A DNA stretch of 64,000 bases, from positions 683,975-747,974 of the forward strand of contig NZ_FODZ01000003.1 of assembly GCF_900110505.1 (NCBI RefSeq), given 5' to 3'. Both the position numbers and the translations under genes were made by a program. The first letter of the stretch is position 1; each line of letters starts with the position of its first letter. Under the pieces are notes generated by a model. That model saw nothing but the letters and a program-made list of their open reading frames with translations, was not told the origin of the DNA and made no database searches. This document shows positions 1 to 8,364 of this stretch, in pieces. The DNA is from Luteibacter sp. UNC138MFCol5.1 (GTDB lineage: Bacteria > Pseudomonadota > Gammaproteobacteria > Xanthomonadales > Rhodanobacteraceae).

Positions 1-815
1 GCGGCGAACTGGAAGCGCTGCGGGCACGCGAAGTATTCCTGAAGAAGCCGATAGCCGCTGAAGGACCGGTCCACCGGCGGCAGCAGCGCTTCGTCGTCGC
101 CGAAGCCGCGCGCCTCGATGCGTGCCTGCTCGATGAAACGCGACTCCCCGTCGACGACGACGGAAAAGCCGAGCCCGTTACCGAGCACCTGCTCGTGGAG
201 AAGCCCCGGAAGATCGCCCGTGCCCGCGAAGAACAGCGGCAACTCGTCGAAGGCCAGCGCGTCGAGTCGCGCGCCGGCGTTCAGGCCGAAGCGCAGGCGC
301 AAGGCCGCGCGCGGCGCGGTCCCGGGTGGCACGGCGAGCCCGGCCGCCGCGATCGCCGCGGGAGTGGCGAGGTAGCGCGCCTCGCGCAGGCCCAGCGGAA
401 GCAACGTCACGGTGTGCGCGGTGCGGTACTCGCAGGCCGTCCGCTCGCCGAAGCCGATCTGACTGCGCAGCGCGGTGCCGCGCGGCACGACGTGACCTTC
501 GACCGGCAAGGTGCCGGCGTCGTCCGGCGTGAGCTCGACGACGGCCATCGACGGCACCGGCGCGAGGTAATGGGGATAGACCATGCGCAGCAGGTGCTGC
601 GTGAACACCGGATGCTGCGCATCCAGCTTCATCTGCACGCGCGCGGCCATGAAGGCGAACCCTTCGAGGAGCCGCTCGACGTACGGATCGGCGCACTCGA
701 TGCCCTCCATGCCCAGGCGGCCCGCGATCTTCGGATACGCGCGCGCGAACTCGGCGCCCGACTCGCGGACGTGCTGGAGTTCCTGGTTGTAGTAGCGAAG
801 CAGTCGGGGATCCAT
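1..815 (-). CDS. tssF: Type VI secretion baseplate subunit TssF (3' part off the window)
   Basis: TssF (VasA/ImpG family) builds the type VI baseplate wedge together with TssE, TssG and TssK in the cytoplasm under the inner membrane. About 271 N-terminal residues are visible. They begin MDPRLLRYYNQELQHVRE and continue through FARAYPKIAGRLGM and DPYVERLLEGFAF, which are characteristic of the start of this family. Family members are roughly 600 residues, so more than half lies beyond base 1. The ATG at 815 lies six bases downstream of the tssE stop, which places it in the same operon. The truncation is only the window edge; the frame is open throughout. Confidence 0.9.
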   Translation of the reverse strand, partial: MDPRLLRYYNQELQHVRESGAEFARAYPKIAGRLGMEGIECADPYVERLLEGFAFMAARVQMKLDAQHPVFTQHLLRMVYPHYLAPVPSMAVVELTPDDAGTLPVEGHVVPRGTALRSQIGFGERTACEYRTAHTVTLLPLGLREARYLATPAAIAAAGLAVPPGTAPRAALRLRFGLNAGARLDALAFDELPLFFAGTGDLPGLLHEQVLGNGLGFSVVVDGESRFIEQARIEARGFGDDEALLPPVDRSFSGYRLLQEYFACPQRFQFA

Positions 816-821
816 GGCGCT

Positions 822-1325
822 CTAACCGACGCCGTCGAACACGCTGAAGCGCGCGGTTTCGAGGTCGACTTCGGTTCTCAGGTACAGGTTCAGTGGCATG
901 GGCTGCGCCCACATCGTCGAGACGATGCGGAACGACAGCGTGAGGCGGTCCATGCGCGACACATCCGTCTGCACGTCGACCTGCAGGCTCGCCGGGTCGA
1001 GCCGCGGTTCGAACGCGACGATCGACGCGCGAATGCGCTGCGCGAGCTCCTCGACGTCCATGCCGGCGATCGCGGCACCCGTGAGGTCGGGAATGCCGTA
1101 GCCGATGACCGAGCTCCCGACATGCGGAAGCCCGGCCTCGTCATCGCCCGCGCCGCGGCGCGTGCAGTTGAACAGCCAGCCCAGGTCGCGCACGACGTGC
1201 TCGCGCAAACGCGCCGCCGTCATCACGCGCTTCTCGCGGCTTTCCTCGGTGACGTGAGGCTCGTCGTCGCGAAGCCGGTCCAGCAGCGAGGGCTGGAGCC
1301 GTTCCTGGGTGGTCAGTTCCGCCAT
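822..1325 (-). CDS. tssE: Type VI secretion baseplate subunit TssE (gp25-like)
   Basis: TssE is the gp25/lysozyme-like baseplate wedge protein that starts polymerisation of the TssBC sheath. The 167-residue product opens MAELTTQERLQPSLLDRL, a usual TssE opening, followed by a basic REHVVRDLGWLFNCTR segment. The gp25-like core contains SSVIGYGIPDLTG and ends with the strand-rich LSFRIVSTMWAQ region. The length matches the family. It sits eight bases beyond the hcp stop and just before tssF, the common order tssB-tssC-hcp-tssE-tssF. Nothing appears degenerate. Confidence 0.92.
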   Translation of the reverse strand: MAELTTQERLQPSLLDRLRDDEPHVTEESREKRVMTAARLREHVVRDLGWLFNCTRRGAGDDEAGLPHVGSSVIGYGIPDLTGAAIAGMDVEELAQRIRASIVAFEPRLDPASLQVDVQTDVSRMDRLTLSFRIVSTMWAQPMPLNLYLRTEVDLETARFSVFDGVG

Positions 1326-1332
1326 GCGTTAC

Positions 1333-1839
1333 TCAGGCCTGGCCCTTGACCTGCTGCATGTCGTACGTGAACTCCTTCTTGCCGCCGTCCGGCTTGCCCT
1401 TGTCGTCCTGCGGCTGGAAGGCGTACTTGAACTTGCCGAAGTGCAGCGTGATGTTCTCGGTCAGGCGCTCGTCGCCACCGCTGCCGCCGGTGGACATCGA
1501 CGTGACCATGACGCCCTCGCTCAGCTCGATCGTGACGAAATCGGTCTGCTCGCCCGTGGCGTTGGTGACGTAGAGCGTGGCGTTCTCCACGCGCGCGCCG
1601 GTGCAGCAGGCGTTGAGCAGGGCGTTGGAGCAGGAATCGACGAACTTGGTGATCGTGATGTCCTGCACGTTGGCCTTGCCGCCCGACGCGTAACCGGCAC
1701 CGGTATGCAGGTTGCCCGAGTTGCTGGCACCCCAGGCCCACGCGATGATCGGTACCTCGCCCTTGTGCTTGGCGTGGTTGGATGCGCCCTCGATCTTGAC
1801 CTGACCGGGGCCGAACTTGATGTGCATGTCGAATGCCAT
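1333..1839 (-). CDS. hcp: Hcp, type VI secretion tube protein
   Basis: Hcp forms stacked hexameric rings that make the inner tube of the T6SS and is expelled on firing. The 168-residue protein starts MAFDMHIKFG. The ATG at 1839 was preferred to a longer frame because a GAGGAAA ribosome-binding site precedes it at proper spacing and Hcp proteins begin this way. Conserved segments include KGEVPIIAWAWG and the DFVTIELSEG strand region. The gene lies between tssC and tssE, with a 92-base gap from tssC that holds a stable hairpin. That gap may let hcp mRNA be more abundant than the rest of the operon, which is inference. Confidence 0.93.
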   Translation of the reverse strand: MAFDMHIKFGPGQVKIEGASNHAKHKGEVPIIAWAWGASNSGNLHTGAGYASGGKANVQDITITKFVDSCSNALLNACCTGARVENATLYVTNATGEQTDFVTIELSEGVMVTSMSTGGSGGDERLTENITLHFGKFKYAFQPQDDKGKPDGGKKEFTYDMQQVKGQA

Positions 1840-1885
1840 GGACGATTTCCTCGTTGACGCGTGAACGGGTGGCAAAAGGTTCCCG

Positions 1886-1910
1886 TCGCGCCCGTCGATT
1901 CAGGGCGCGA
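1886..1910 (-). other. Hairpin between tssC and hcp
   Basis: A perfect 8-bp inverted repeat (TCGCGCCC / GGGCGCGA) with a 9-base loop lies in the tssC-hcp gap. No uridine run follows directly on the minus strand, so it is a weak terminator at best. It could equally be an mRNA stability or processing element that allows separate dosing of Hcp. That role is inference from position. Confidence 0.45.
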
Positions 1911-1931
1911 GGGTGTTTCAAGGTGACCGGA

Positions 1932-3425
1932 TCAGGCGGCCTTGCCGGAGGGCAGGCGCGCGACCAGACGCAGCGACACCGTGAGGCCTTCCAGCTGGTA
2001 ATGCGGCTTCAGGTAGAACTTGGAGGTGTAGTAGCCGGGGTTGCCCTCGACTTCCTCCACCACGACCTGCGCGGCGGCGAGCGGTTTGCGGGCCTTGGTT
2101 TCCTCGCTGGAGTTCACGGGATCGCCGTCGACGTAGTTGAGCACCCAGCTGCTGAGCCAGTTCTCCATCTGCTCGCGCGTGCTGAACGAGCCGATCTTGT
2201 CGCGGACGATGCACTTCAGGTAGTGCGCGAAGCGCGAGCAGGCGAACATGTACGGCAGGCGCGCGCTGAGCGCCGCGTTGGCGGTCGCATCCGGATCGTC
2301 GTACTCCTCCGGCCGGGCCAGCGACTGCGCGCCGATGAACGCAGCCATGTCGGAGTTCTTGCGATGCACGACCGGCATCAGGCCCATCTTGTCCAGTTCG
2401 GCCGAGCGGCGATCGGTGATCGCGATCTCGGTCGGGCACTTCATGTCCACGCCGCCGTCGTCGGTCGGGAAGACGTGCGCCGGGAGGTTGTCGACGATGC
2501 CGCCCGATTCCACGCCGCGGATGCGCGTGCACCAGCCGTACTGCTTGAACGAGCGGTTGATGTTCACGCCCATCGCGTAGGCGGCGTTCTGCCAGGTGTA
2601 CTTCGACGAATCGGCGCCGGCGGTGTCTTCCTCGAAATCGAAGTCCTCGACCGGATCGGTCTTCGCGCCATACGGAAGGCGGGCCAGCGTGCGCGGCATC
2701 GTCAGCGCGACGTACTTGGCGTCCTCGCTGTCGCGCAGCGAGCGCCATGCCGCGTAGTCCGGCGTGGTGTAGATCTTCGCCAGGTCGCGTGGATTGGCCA
2801 GCTCGTTCCAGCCGTCCATGCCCAGGAGGCCCGGCGCGGCCGCGGCGATGAACGGCGCGTGCGAAGCGGCGGCGATCTGCGACATGCCGCGCAGCAGCTC
2901 GACGTCCTGCGGGCTGTGGTCGAAGTAGTAATCGCCGATGAGGCAGCCATACGGCTCGCCACCGAGCTGGCCGTATTCTTCCTCGTAGATCTTCTTGAAG
3001 ATCGGGCTCTGGTCCCAGGCGGTGCCCTTGTAGCGCTTGAGCGTGCGGCCCAGTTCGCTCTTGGATACGTTCATCACGCGGATCTTCAGCTGCGTATCCG
3101 ACTCGGTGCTGGTCACCAGGTGGTGCAGGCCGCGCCAGGCGCCTTCCAGCTGCTGGAATTCCGGGTGGTGCAGGATCAGGTTGATCTGCTCGGTGAGCTT
3201 GCGGTCGATCTCGGCGATGTACGCGTTGATCGTCTGGGCGACGTCGTCCGATACCACGTCGGCACGATCGAGCACCTGCTCGGCCAGCGTGCGGACGGCC
3301 GACTCGACCTCTTCGCGCGCCCGCTCGCTCTTGGGACGGAATTCCTTCGTCAGGAGGGCCGCGAAATCGTTGCCCTCGACGGTGTCGACCGACGGCTCGA
3401 CGGCCTGGGTCTGTTGCGTGGCCAT
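1932..3425 (-). CDS. tssC: Type VI secretion contractile sheath large subunit TssC
   Basis: TssC (VipB/ImpC) pairs with TssB to form the contractile sheath around the Hcp tube. The 497-residue length is normal. Recognisable segments include the N-terminal IAEIDRKLTEQINLILHHPE, then EGAWRGLHHLV, and LRGMSQIAAASHAPFIAA, all typical of TssC. The C-terminal part contains RFAHYLKCIVRDKIGSF and the LVARLP end. The ATG at 3425 lies four bases after the tssB stop, so the two sheath subunits are probably translated in a coupled way. There is no sign of interruption. Confidence 0.95.
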   Translation of the reverse strand: MATQQTQAVEPSVDTVEGNDFAALLTKEFRPKSERAREEVESAVRTLAEQVLDRADVVSDDVAQTINAYIAEIDRKLTEQINLILHHPEFQQLEGAWRGLHHLVTSTESDTQLKIRVMNVSKSELGRTLKRYKGTAWDQSPIFKKIYEEEYGQLGGEPYGCLIGDYYFDHSPQDVELLRGMSQIAAASHAPFIAAAAPGLLGMDGWNELANPRDLAKIYTTPDYAAWRSLRDSEDAKYVALTMPRTLARLPYGAKTDPVEDFDFEEDTAGADSSKYTWQNAAYAMGVNINRSFKQYGWCTRIRGVESGGIVDNLPAHVFPTDDGGVDMKCPTEIAITDRRSAELDKMGLMPVVHRKNSDMAAFIGAQSLARPEEYDDPDATANAALSARLPYMFACSRFAHYLKCIVRDKIGSFSTREQMENWLSSWVLNYVDGDPVNSSEETKARKPLAAAQVVVEEVEGNPGYYTSKFYLKPHYQLEGLTVSLRLVARLPSGKAA

Positions 3426-3429
3426 GGGA

Positions 3430-3942
3430 TCAGCCCTCCTGCGGGTCGTTGGTCTTGCGCGTGGCGGCGAGCGCGGCCAGCAGCGCGGGATCCTGCAATG
3501 CCTGGGCGATCAGCTTTTCCGCGCCGGCCTTGCCGTCGAGGTAGGTGCCCAGGTTGGCCAGCTGCGTGCGCGCCTCGAGCAGCTTCGCCAGCGGCTCGAC
3601 GCTGCGGGCGATCGCGGCGGGCGTGAAGTCGTCCATGTGCGAGAAGCTCATGGCCACATTGAGGCTGCCCTCGCCCGTCAAGGTATTCGGCACGCTGATG
3701 GCGACCGATGGGCGGGTGGACTCCAGCCGCTCGTTGAAGTTGTCCGCGTCGATCTCCAGCGCCTTGCGCTCCTCGATCGCCGGCAGGTCCGCCGCGCTGG
3801 CGCCCGAGAGCTCGGCCATCACGCCCATGACGAAGGGGATGCTGACCTTCTTCTGGGCGCCGTAGAGCTCGACGTCGTATTCGATCTGGACCCGCGGGGC
3901 GCGGTTGCGGGCGATGAACTTCTGGCTGCTCGGCTTGGCCAT
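3430..3942 (-). CDS. tssB: Type VI secretion contractile sheath small subunit TssB
   Basis: TssB (VipA/ImpB) is the small sheath protomer that interlocks with TssC. The 170-residue product starts MAKPSSQKFIARNRAPRV and contains VQIEYDVELYGAQKKVSIPF and the SFSHMDDFTPAAIA segment typical of the family. The ATG at 3942 was chosen over a longer frame beginning at 3975 because of the AGAGGA ribosome-binding site seven bases upstream and the conserved N-terminus. It is the first gene of the visible operon, and its promoter should lie in the divergent region shared with corA. Confidence 0.94.
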   Translation of the reverse strand: MAKPSSQKFIARNRAPRVQIEYDVELYGAQKKVSIPFVMGVMAELSGASAADLPAIEERKALEIDADNFNERLESTRPSVAISVPNTLTGEGSLNVAMSFSHMDDFTPAAIARSVEPLAKLLEARTQLANLGTYLDGKAGAEKLIAQALQDPALLAALAATRKTNDPQEG

Positions 3943-3983
3943 GGAGGCGTCCTCTGGCATTTCAATAGACAACATGAATCAAC

Positions 3984-4009
3984 TTGATAGATTTGTTTCA
4001 CCCTATCAA
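3984..4009. promoter_or_regulatory. Inverted repeat upstream of the T6SS operon
   Basis: TTGATAG (3984-3990) and CTATCAA (4003-4009) form a 7-bp inverted repeat with a 12-base, AT-rich spacer. It lies about 40 bases upstream of the tssB start and 145 bases from corA. The stretch is clearly AT-richer than its surroundings. It could be an operator for a dimeric regulator or part of the T6SS promoter. No sigma-54 motif was found here. Confidence 0.4.
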
Positions 4010-4154
4010 TCGAGGCGCCATTGTCGGCCACGCTACCCATCACCTGAAATCGTTCGTCGATATAGGAGGCATAAAGAGATGTGATAGCTCCTGACGTCAT
4101 GAACGCCGCCTTCGTCCGGTACGCGCGCGCGTCGCTTTGCGATTGCCGCGTCAC

Positions 4155-5204
4155 ATGGGCGACGGCATCATGCCCGCCATGGAATCCGTCTCGATCGTCC
4201 CCGAAGCCCCCGCCCCGGTCCTGCCGTCGGGCGGCATGGTCGTCAACTGCGTGGCCTACCGCACCGACGGGTGTCGCATCGGCGACATCAGCATCGATGC
4301 GATCAGCGACGTGCTGAAGGAGCCGGATACGTTCGTCTGGGTGGGCCTGCACGAGCCCGATGAAGCCCTGCTGCTGAAGCTGCAGGAGGAATTCGACCTG
4401 CACGATCTGGCGATCGAGGACGCGCAGCACGCGCACCAGCGCACCAAGATCGAGGCCTACGGCGACTCGCTGTTCATCGTGGCGCAGACGGCGCAGCTCG
4501 TCGGCGGCAACATCGCCTTCGGCGAAACGCAGATCTTCCTCGGCCGCCGCTACTTCGTGACGGTCCGCCACGGCGCGTCGCTCTCGTACGCGCCGGCGCG
4601 CCGCAGCTGCGAGCAGACGCCGGAGCTACTGGCGATGGGTCCGAGCTACGCGCTCTACGCGGTGCTCGACTTCATCGTGGACAACTTCCTGCCGATCGTC
4701 CGCGACTTCCGGCAGGAGCTGCACGAGCTCGAGAACGACATCTTCGCGGAGACGTACAACCGCCAGACCATCAAGCGCCTGTACGACATGCAACGGGAAC
4801 TGATGACGCTACGTCTCGCCGTCGCGCCGCTGCAGGACATCGTGGCCCAGCTGACCCGCCTGCACCCGCACCTGATCCACGACGAACTGCGCGCGTACTT
4901 CCGCGACATCTACGATCATGTGTTCCGCGTCAACGAATCCATTTCGGCCATGCGCGAAATGCTCGGCGCCGCCATCAGCGTGAACCTCGCCCTCGTCACC
5001 TTCGGCCAGAACGAGGTGATGAAGAAACTCGCCGGCTGGGCGGCCATGCTCGCCGCCCCGACGCTGATCACCAGCTGGTACGGCATGAACTTCGTGCACA
5101 TGCCCGAGCTCGACAAACCCTGGGCCTACCCCGCCATCACCTGCCTGGTGGCCTGCATCGTCGGCGGCATCTTCATCGCGCTGAAGCGCAACCGGTGGTT
5201 CTGA
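4155..5204 (+). CDS. corA: CorA-family magnesium/cobalt transporter
   Basis: CorA is a pentameric inner-membrane channel for Mg2+ and Co2+. The product has a large acidic cytoplasmic N-terminal domain and two C-terminal membrane helices. The signature YGMNF follows the first helix (LITSWYGMNFVHMP), and a second helix, ITCLVACIVGGIFIAL, is followed by a basic KRNRWF tail. Length is about 349 residues from the ATG at 4155. Other in-frame starts are a TTG at 4137 and ATGs at 4170 and 4179; no ribosome-binding site clearly decides between them. It is divergent from the T6SS operon and convergent with the S9 peptidase gene. Confidence 0.9.
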   Translation: MGDGIMPAMESVSIVPEAPAPVLPSGGMVVNCVAYRTDGCRIGDISIDAISDVLKEPDTFVWVGLHEPDEALLLKLQEEFDLHDLAIEDAQHAHQRTKIEAYGDSLFIVAQTAQLVGGNIAFGETQIFLGRRYFVTVRHGASLSYAPARRSCEQTPELLAMGPSYALYAVLDFIVDNFLPIVRDFRQELHELENDIFAETYNRQTIKRLYDMQRELMTLRLAVAPLQDIVAQLTRLHPHLIHDELRAYFRDIYDHVFRVNESISAMREMLGAAISVNLALVTFGQNEVMKKLAGWAAMLAAPTLITSWYGMNFVHMPELDKPWAYPAITCLVACIVGGIFIALKRNRWF

Positions 5205-5247
5205 GGTTCTTGATCGCAGCGACAAGACCTCCCGCTGTGCCTGGAAA

Positions 5248-5278
5248 ACGAAATGGCCGCATCGCGCGGCCATTTCGT
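5248..5278. terminator. Shared intrinsic terminator between corA and the S9 peptidase gene
   Basis: A perfect 13-bp stem (ACGAAATGGCCGC and its complement) with a 5-base loop lies between two convergent genes. On the minus strand the stem runs into TTTT, a good intrinsic terminator for the peptidase gene. On the plus strand the following sequence is CTTG, so termination of corA would be weaker. Confidence 0.75.
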
Positions 5279-5286
5279 CTTGCGGC

Positions 5287-7377
5287 TTACTTGGCGCCAG
5301 GCGCCGTCCACTCCTTCAGCCACGCGTTCACCGTTTCATGCCACTGCACGCTGTTCTGCGGCTTCAGCACCCAGTGGTTTTCGTCGGGGAAGTGCAGGAG
5401 CTTGCTGGGGATGCCGCGACGCTGCAGGGCGGTGAAGGCGCCCAGGCCCTGCGTGTCCGGGATGCGGAAGTCCTTGCCGCCGTGGATGACGAGCATCGGC
5501 ACGCGCCAGTCCTTGACGTGGTTGACCGGATTGAAGCGCTCGTAGTTTTCCGGATGGTCGTACTGCGTGCCGCCGTTTTCCTTTTCCTCGAACCAGAGTT
5601 CGTCGGTATCGTAGTACATGGCGCGCGCGTCGAAGACGCCGTCGTGGTCGACGAAGCACTTCCACGGCTGGTTCCAGTTGCCGGCCATCCAGTAGACCAT
5701 GTAGCCGCCGTAGCTCGCGCCGAGCGCGCACGCCCGGTTGCCATCGAGGAACTTGTACTTCGACAGCGCGTCGCTCCAGCCCGCCTTGAGGTCTTCCAGC
5801 GGCTTGCCGCCCCAGTCGCCCGAGATGGATTCGGTGAACGCCTGGCCGTAGCCGGTGGAACCGTGGAAGTTGACGGTGACCACCGCGAAGCCCTGCCCCG
5901 CGTACGTCTGCGCGTTCCAGCGATAGCTCCAGCTGTTCGTCATCGCGCCCTGCGGGCCACCATGGATGATGAACGCCACCGGATAGGTCTTGCCACGCTT
6001 GAAGCCGACCGGCTTCACGACGTAACCCTGCACCGTCTCGTTGTTCCAGCCCTTGAAGGTGAAGAACTCGAAGTCGCCGACCTGCGCGCCCTTGAGGCGC
6101 TTCGCATTGAAGTGCGTGACCTGCTTCAGGCCCTTGCCCTTCAGGTCGGCGGTGTAGAGATCGGCCGGTCGCTTCAGATCGTCACGCGAAAGCAGGAACG
6201 TCTTGCTACCGGCGGAGAAAGCACCCACCGAACCGTCGGTCACCAGCATCGTGGCCTTGCCGGTCGCTACGTCGATGGCGAACAGCGGATGCTGGCCATT
6301 GTCGTCGGTGGTCGTGTAGAGCGTCTTGCCATCGGCCGACACCTGCAGCGCGCCCGCGGAACGGTCCCACGACGGGTCGACTTCGCGCTTCGCACCCGTG
6401 GCGATATCCATGGCCATGATGGCGAAGCGGTCGGCTTCCGAGCCGGGCTCCTTCATCGCCGTATAGAAGAGCGTTTTGCCGTCCGGCGACACGAGCGGGT
6501 TCGCGTCCCACGCCAGATTGTCGGCGGTGAGGTTCTTCGGCTCGGCCGATCCGTCGGCCGGCACGCTGAAGATGTCGAAATTGGTCGACCACGGTTCGGT
6601 CTTACCGGCGATGCGCGCGTCGAAGTACACCGTCCGGCCGTCCGGCGAGAACGAGAACTCGTCGTCGCCACCGAACGGCTTGCTCGGGACGTCGCCGTCG
6701 ATGCCGCGGCTCAGCAGCAGCGGCTGCGAGGCGGCCGTGGCGTCGGCGATGTAGAGCTGCGCGCGGCGGCCGTCGCTCCACGTATCCCAATGGCGGACGA
6801 AGAGCTTGTCGTACACCGTGCCGGAGGCCTTGTCCTTCTCGCGGCCATCCAGCCGCTCCTTCGTGCAGGCCAGGTCGGCGCAGTCGGTGAAGACGTCGTA
6901 CGTGAGCAGCAGTTTCGAGCCGTCGGGCGAGAGCTTGAACGCGTTGACGTCGAGCGGGCCGTCGGTCACCGCCTCTCCGGTACGGACGGTCAGCGACAGG
7001 CCCTTGCCCGATGCATCGGCGTCGAACGCGCGATGCCAGACCTGCGCGGTGCCGTCCTTCGCCGCGACGTAATAGATCGACTTGCCATCTGGCGCCCAAC
7101 GCGCCGACGAACCCTTCTCGACGATCTTGACGGGCTGCGGCGGCTTATTGAGGTCAAGAACATAGAGCGACGTGACACCCTTGTTCGCCGCGTAATCCGT
7201 GGCGCGCACCGAGAACAGCGCGTAACGCCCGTCCGGCGAGAGCTGTGGATCGCTCACGCGATCCATCATGACCAGGTCGCGGATGGAGAACGGATGCGAA
7301 GCGGCGCTGTCGGCGTCGGCGGCCATAACGGGACCGGCCGCCAGCGCGAGGGCCAGCGCGGCGAAGAGGGGTTTCAT
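5287..7377 (-). CDS. Exported S9 family prolyl oligopeptidase-like peptidase
   Basis: This 696-residue serine peptidase resembles dipeptidyl-peptidase 5/acylaminoacyl peptidases of family S9, which trim peptides in the periplasm or outside the cell. The ATG at 7377 begins a signal peptide (MKPLFAALALALAAGPVMA) and was preferred to a longer frame. An N-terminal beta-propeller is suggested by repeated SPDG motifs (QLSPDGRYALF, LSPDGSKLL, FSPDGRTVYF, VSPDGKTLF). The C-terminal hydrolase domain has Ser555 in GASYGGYM, Asp636 in HGGKDFRIP and His668 in PDENHWV, a complete triad. It is a single gene with its own terminator. The exact substrate cannot be told from sequence. Confidence 0.88.
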   Translation of the reverse strand: MKPLFAALALALAAGPVMAADADSAASHPFSIRDLVMMDRVSDPQLSPDGRYALFSVRATDYAANKGVTSLYVLDLNKPPQPVKIVEKGSSARWAPDGKSIYYVAAKDGTAQVWHRAFDADASGKGLSLTVRTGEAVTDGPLDVNAFKLSPDGSKLLLTYDVFTDCADLACTKERLDGREKDKASGTVYDKLFVRHWDTWSDGRRAQLYIADATAASQPLLLSRGIDGDVPSKPFGGDDEFSFSPDGRTVYFDARIAGKTEPWSTNFDIFSVPADGSAEPKNLTADNLAWDANPLVSPDGKTLFYTAMKEPGSEADRFAIMAMDIATGAKREVDPSWDRSAGALQVSADGKTLYTTTDDNGQHPLFAIDVATGKATMLVTDGSVGAFSAGSKTFLLSRDDLKRPADLYTADLKGKGLKQVTHFNAKRLKGAQVGDFEFFTFKGWNNETVQGYVVKPVGFKRGKTYPVAFIIHGGPQGAMTNSWSYRWNAQTYAGQGFAVVTVNFHGSTGYGQAFTESISGDWGGKPLEDLKAGWSDALSKYKFLDGNRACALGASYGGYMVYWMAGNWNQPWKCFVDHDGVFDARAMYYDTDELWFEEKENGGTQYDHPENYERFNPVNHVKDWRVPMLVIHGGKDFRIPDTQGLGAFTALQRRGIPSKLLHFPDENHWVLKPQNSVQWHETVNAWLKEWTAPGAK

Positions 7378-7531
7378 GGTGTTGGAGCTCCCTGGGAATG
7401 CAGGGAGGGACGGTAAGGGGTGGCGGGTGGGAGCGCAAGCGGCTCCAATGCGATGTCTCGCGGCGCGACCTGGTCCGAAAGAGTGACTGCAATCACGTTT
7501 GGACGGCCATATCGCAGAACCTTGTGGCGGC

Positions 7532-7547
7532 TGGTACGGAACGTGCT
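7532..7547 (+). promoter_or_regulatory. Sigma-54 promoter of the first pilin gene
   Basis: TGGTACGGAACGTGCT matches the -24/-12 consensus with the invariant GG and GC separated by exactly 10 bases. It lies 36 bases upstream of the pilin ATG, giving a short leader of about 25 bases. Pilin genes are classically driven by RpoN with PilR. A near-palindrome GTGA-N6-TCAC lies just upstream at 7483-7496. Confidence 0.7.
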
Positions 7548-7582
7548 CACACTCGGACACATCCCGTTACGAACCCACCACC

Positions 7583-8026
7583 ATGCGAACGATACAACGA
7601 GCCAGGGGCTTTACTCTCATCGAACTGATGATTGTCGTGGCAATCATCGCCATCCTGGCGGCGATCGCGATTCCCGCTTACCAGGATTATACGATCCGGT
7701 CGCAGGTCTCCGAGGGCCTCAGCCTCAGCACCGGGGCGAAGACGGCGATATGGGATTTCGTCGCCGACAAAGGACGATTGCCTCCCACGAATCTGTCGGC
7801 GGGCCTGGCCAGCGCCGCTAGCATCAATGGCTCGTATGTCTCGTCGGTTACTGTTACCGACGGGCTCGTAACCATCGCGTTCAACAAGCCGAAGGCAAAT
7901 TCAAACGTTCGCAACGCCAGCCTGCTCCTGTCTCCGGTTACCAGCGGCGGCTCCATCATGTGGCGGTGCAAGGGCGGGACGACGATGAGCCAAAAGTATC
8001 TGCCATCGAACTGTCGCACGGCCTGA
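7583..8026 (+). CDS. pilA: Type IV major-type pilin, first copy
   Basis: This is a 147-residue type IVa prepilin. The leader MRTIQRARG is cut before [10 protein letters not shown] by prepilin peptidase (pilD at 24.4 kb), leaving an N-methylated Phe and a Glu at mature position 5. The hydrophobic helix reads [19 protein letters not shown] Cys pair near the C-terminus (WRCKGG and LPSNCRTA) should form the D-region disulfide loop. The short leader form is at 7583; an upstream in-frame extension is not credible. It is about 340 bases upstream of a second, similar pilin. Which one is the major subunit is not shown by the sequence. Confidence 0.93.
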   Translation: MRTIQRARGFTLIELMIVVAIIAILAAIAIPAYQDYTIRSQVSEGLSLSTGAKTAIWDFVADKGRLPPTNLSAGLASAASINGSYVSSVTVTDGLVTIAFNKPKANSNVRNASLLLSPVTSGGSIMWRCKGGTTMSQKYLPSNCRTA

Positions 8027-8050
8027 GCGACCGCAAATAGACAGGCGTAC

Positions 8051-8085
8051 TGACAAATTTCGTCACATCATGACCCGCAACGTCA
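8051..8085 (+). promoter_or_regulatory. Tandem TGAC-N7-GTCA palindromes, candidate activator sites
   Basis: TGAC-N7-GTCA occurs at 8051-8065 and again at 8071-8085. The centres are 20 bp apart, about two helical turns, so both would face the same side of the DNA. They lie about 155-175 bases upstream of the predicted start, a normal position for an enhancer bound by a sigma-54 activator such as PilR. Assignment to PilR is inference. Confidence 0.5.
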
Positions 8086-8205
8086 CTTCACTAGTTCGCG
8101 TAACCCGCTGAAAAACGTGAATTCTTCCTGTTGATCGTCAATCGTGATCCGATGCACAATCCCGGCACCGGCGAATATGCGGCAATACACCGGTCGCGAG
8201 GGGAA

Positions 8206-8221
8206 TGGCACGTAAGGTGCA
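8206..8221 (+). promoter_or_regulatory. Sigma-54 promoter of the second pilin gene
   Basis: TGGCACGTAAGGTGCA is close to the TGGCACG-N4-TTGCA consensus, with GG and GC separated by 10 bases. The predicted start near 8232 gives a leader of roughly 130 bases. It matches the consensus better than the promoter of the first pilin, suggesting this copy is the more strongly expressed one. Confidence 0.82.
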
Positions 8222-8364
8222 GGTCTCGTGGCGAGCTTCCTGGTCGTTCCTGACCAAAAGTAAGTGAGGGAGTGCCGAAACCCGCTTCGCGGGGGAAGGG
8301 GCTAGGGCTCAGGGGGCATCACTTTTTCGGTTGGTCTCAACACAAGCAGAACTGAGGAATTTCC

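Larger units (their letters stand above)
8027..8364 (+). other. Regulatory gap between the two pilin genes
   Basis: This 338-base stretch has no credible gene. It holds two TGAC-N7-GTCA palindromes, a strong sigma-54 promoter, and a leader of about 130 bases with a small CCCGC-TTC-GCGGG hairpin (around 8281-8293). A clear ribosome-binding site, TGAGGAA, precedes the second pilin. It appears to be a complete activator-dependent promoter region. Confidence 0.7.

Noticed and set aside
1833-3626. Long open frame antisense to tssC/tssB
   Set aside because: It is a shadow of GC-rich coding DNA, has no family motifs, and covers strongly supported T6SS genes. The same reasoning removes the long frames at 5338-7416 and 43558-46308 on the plus strand.
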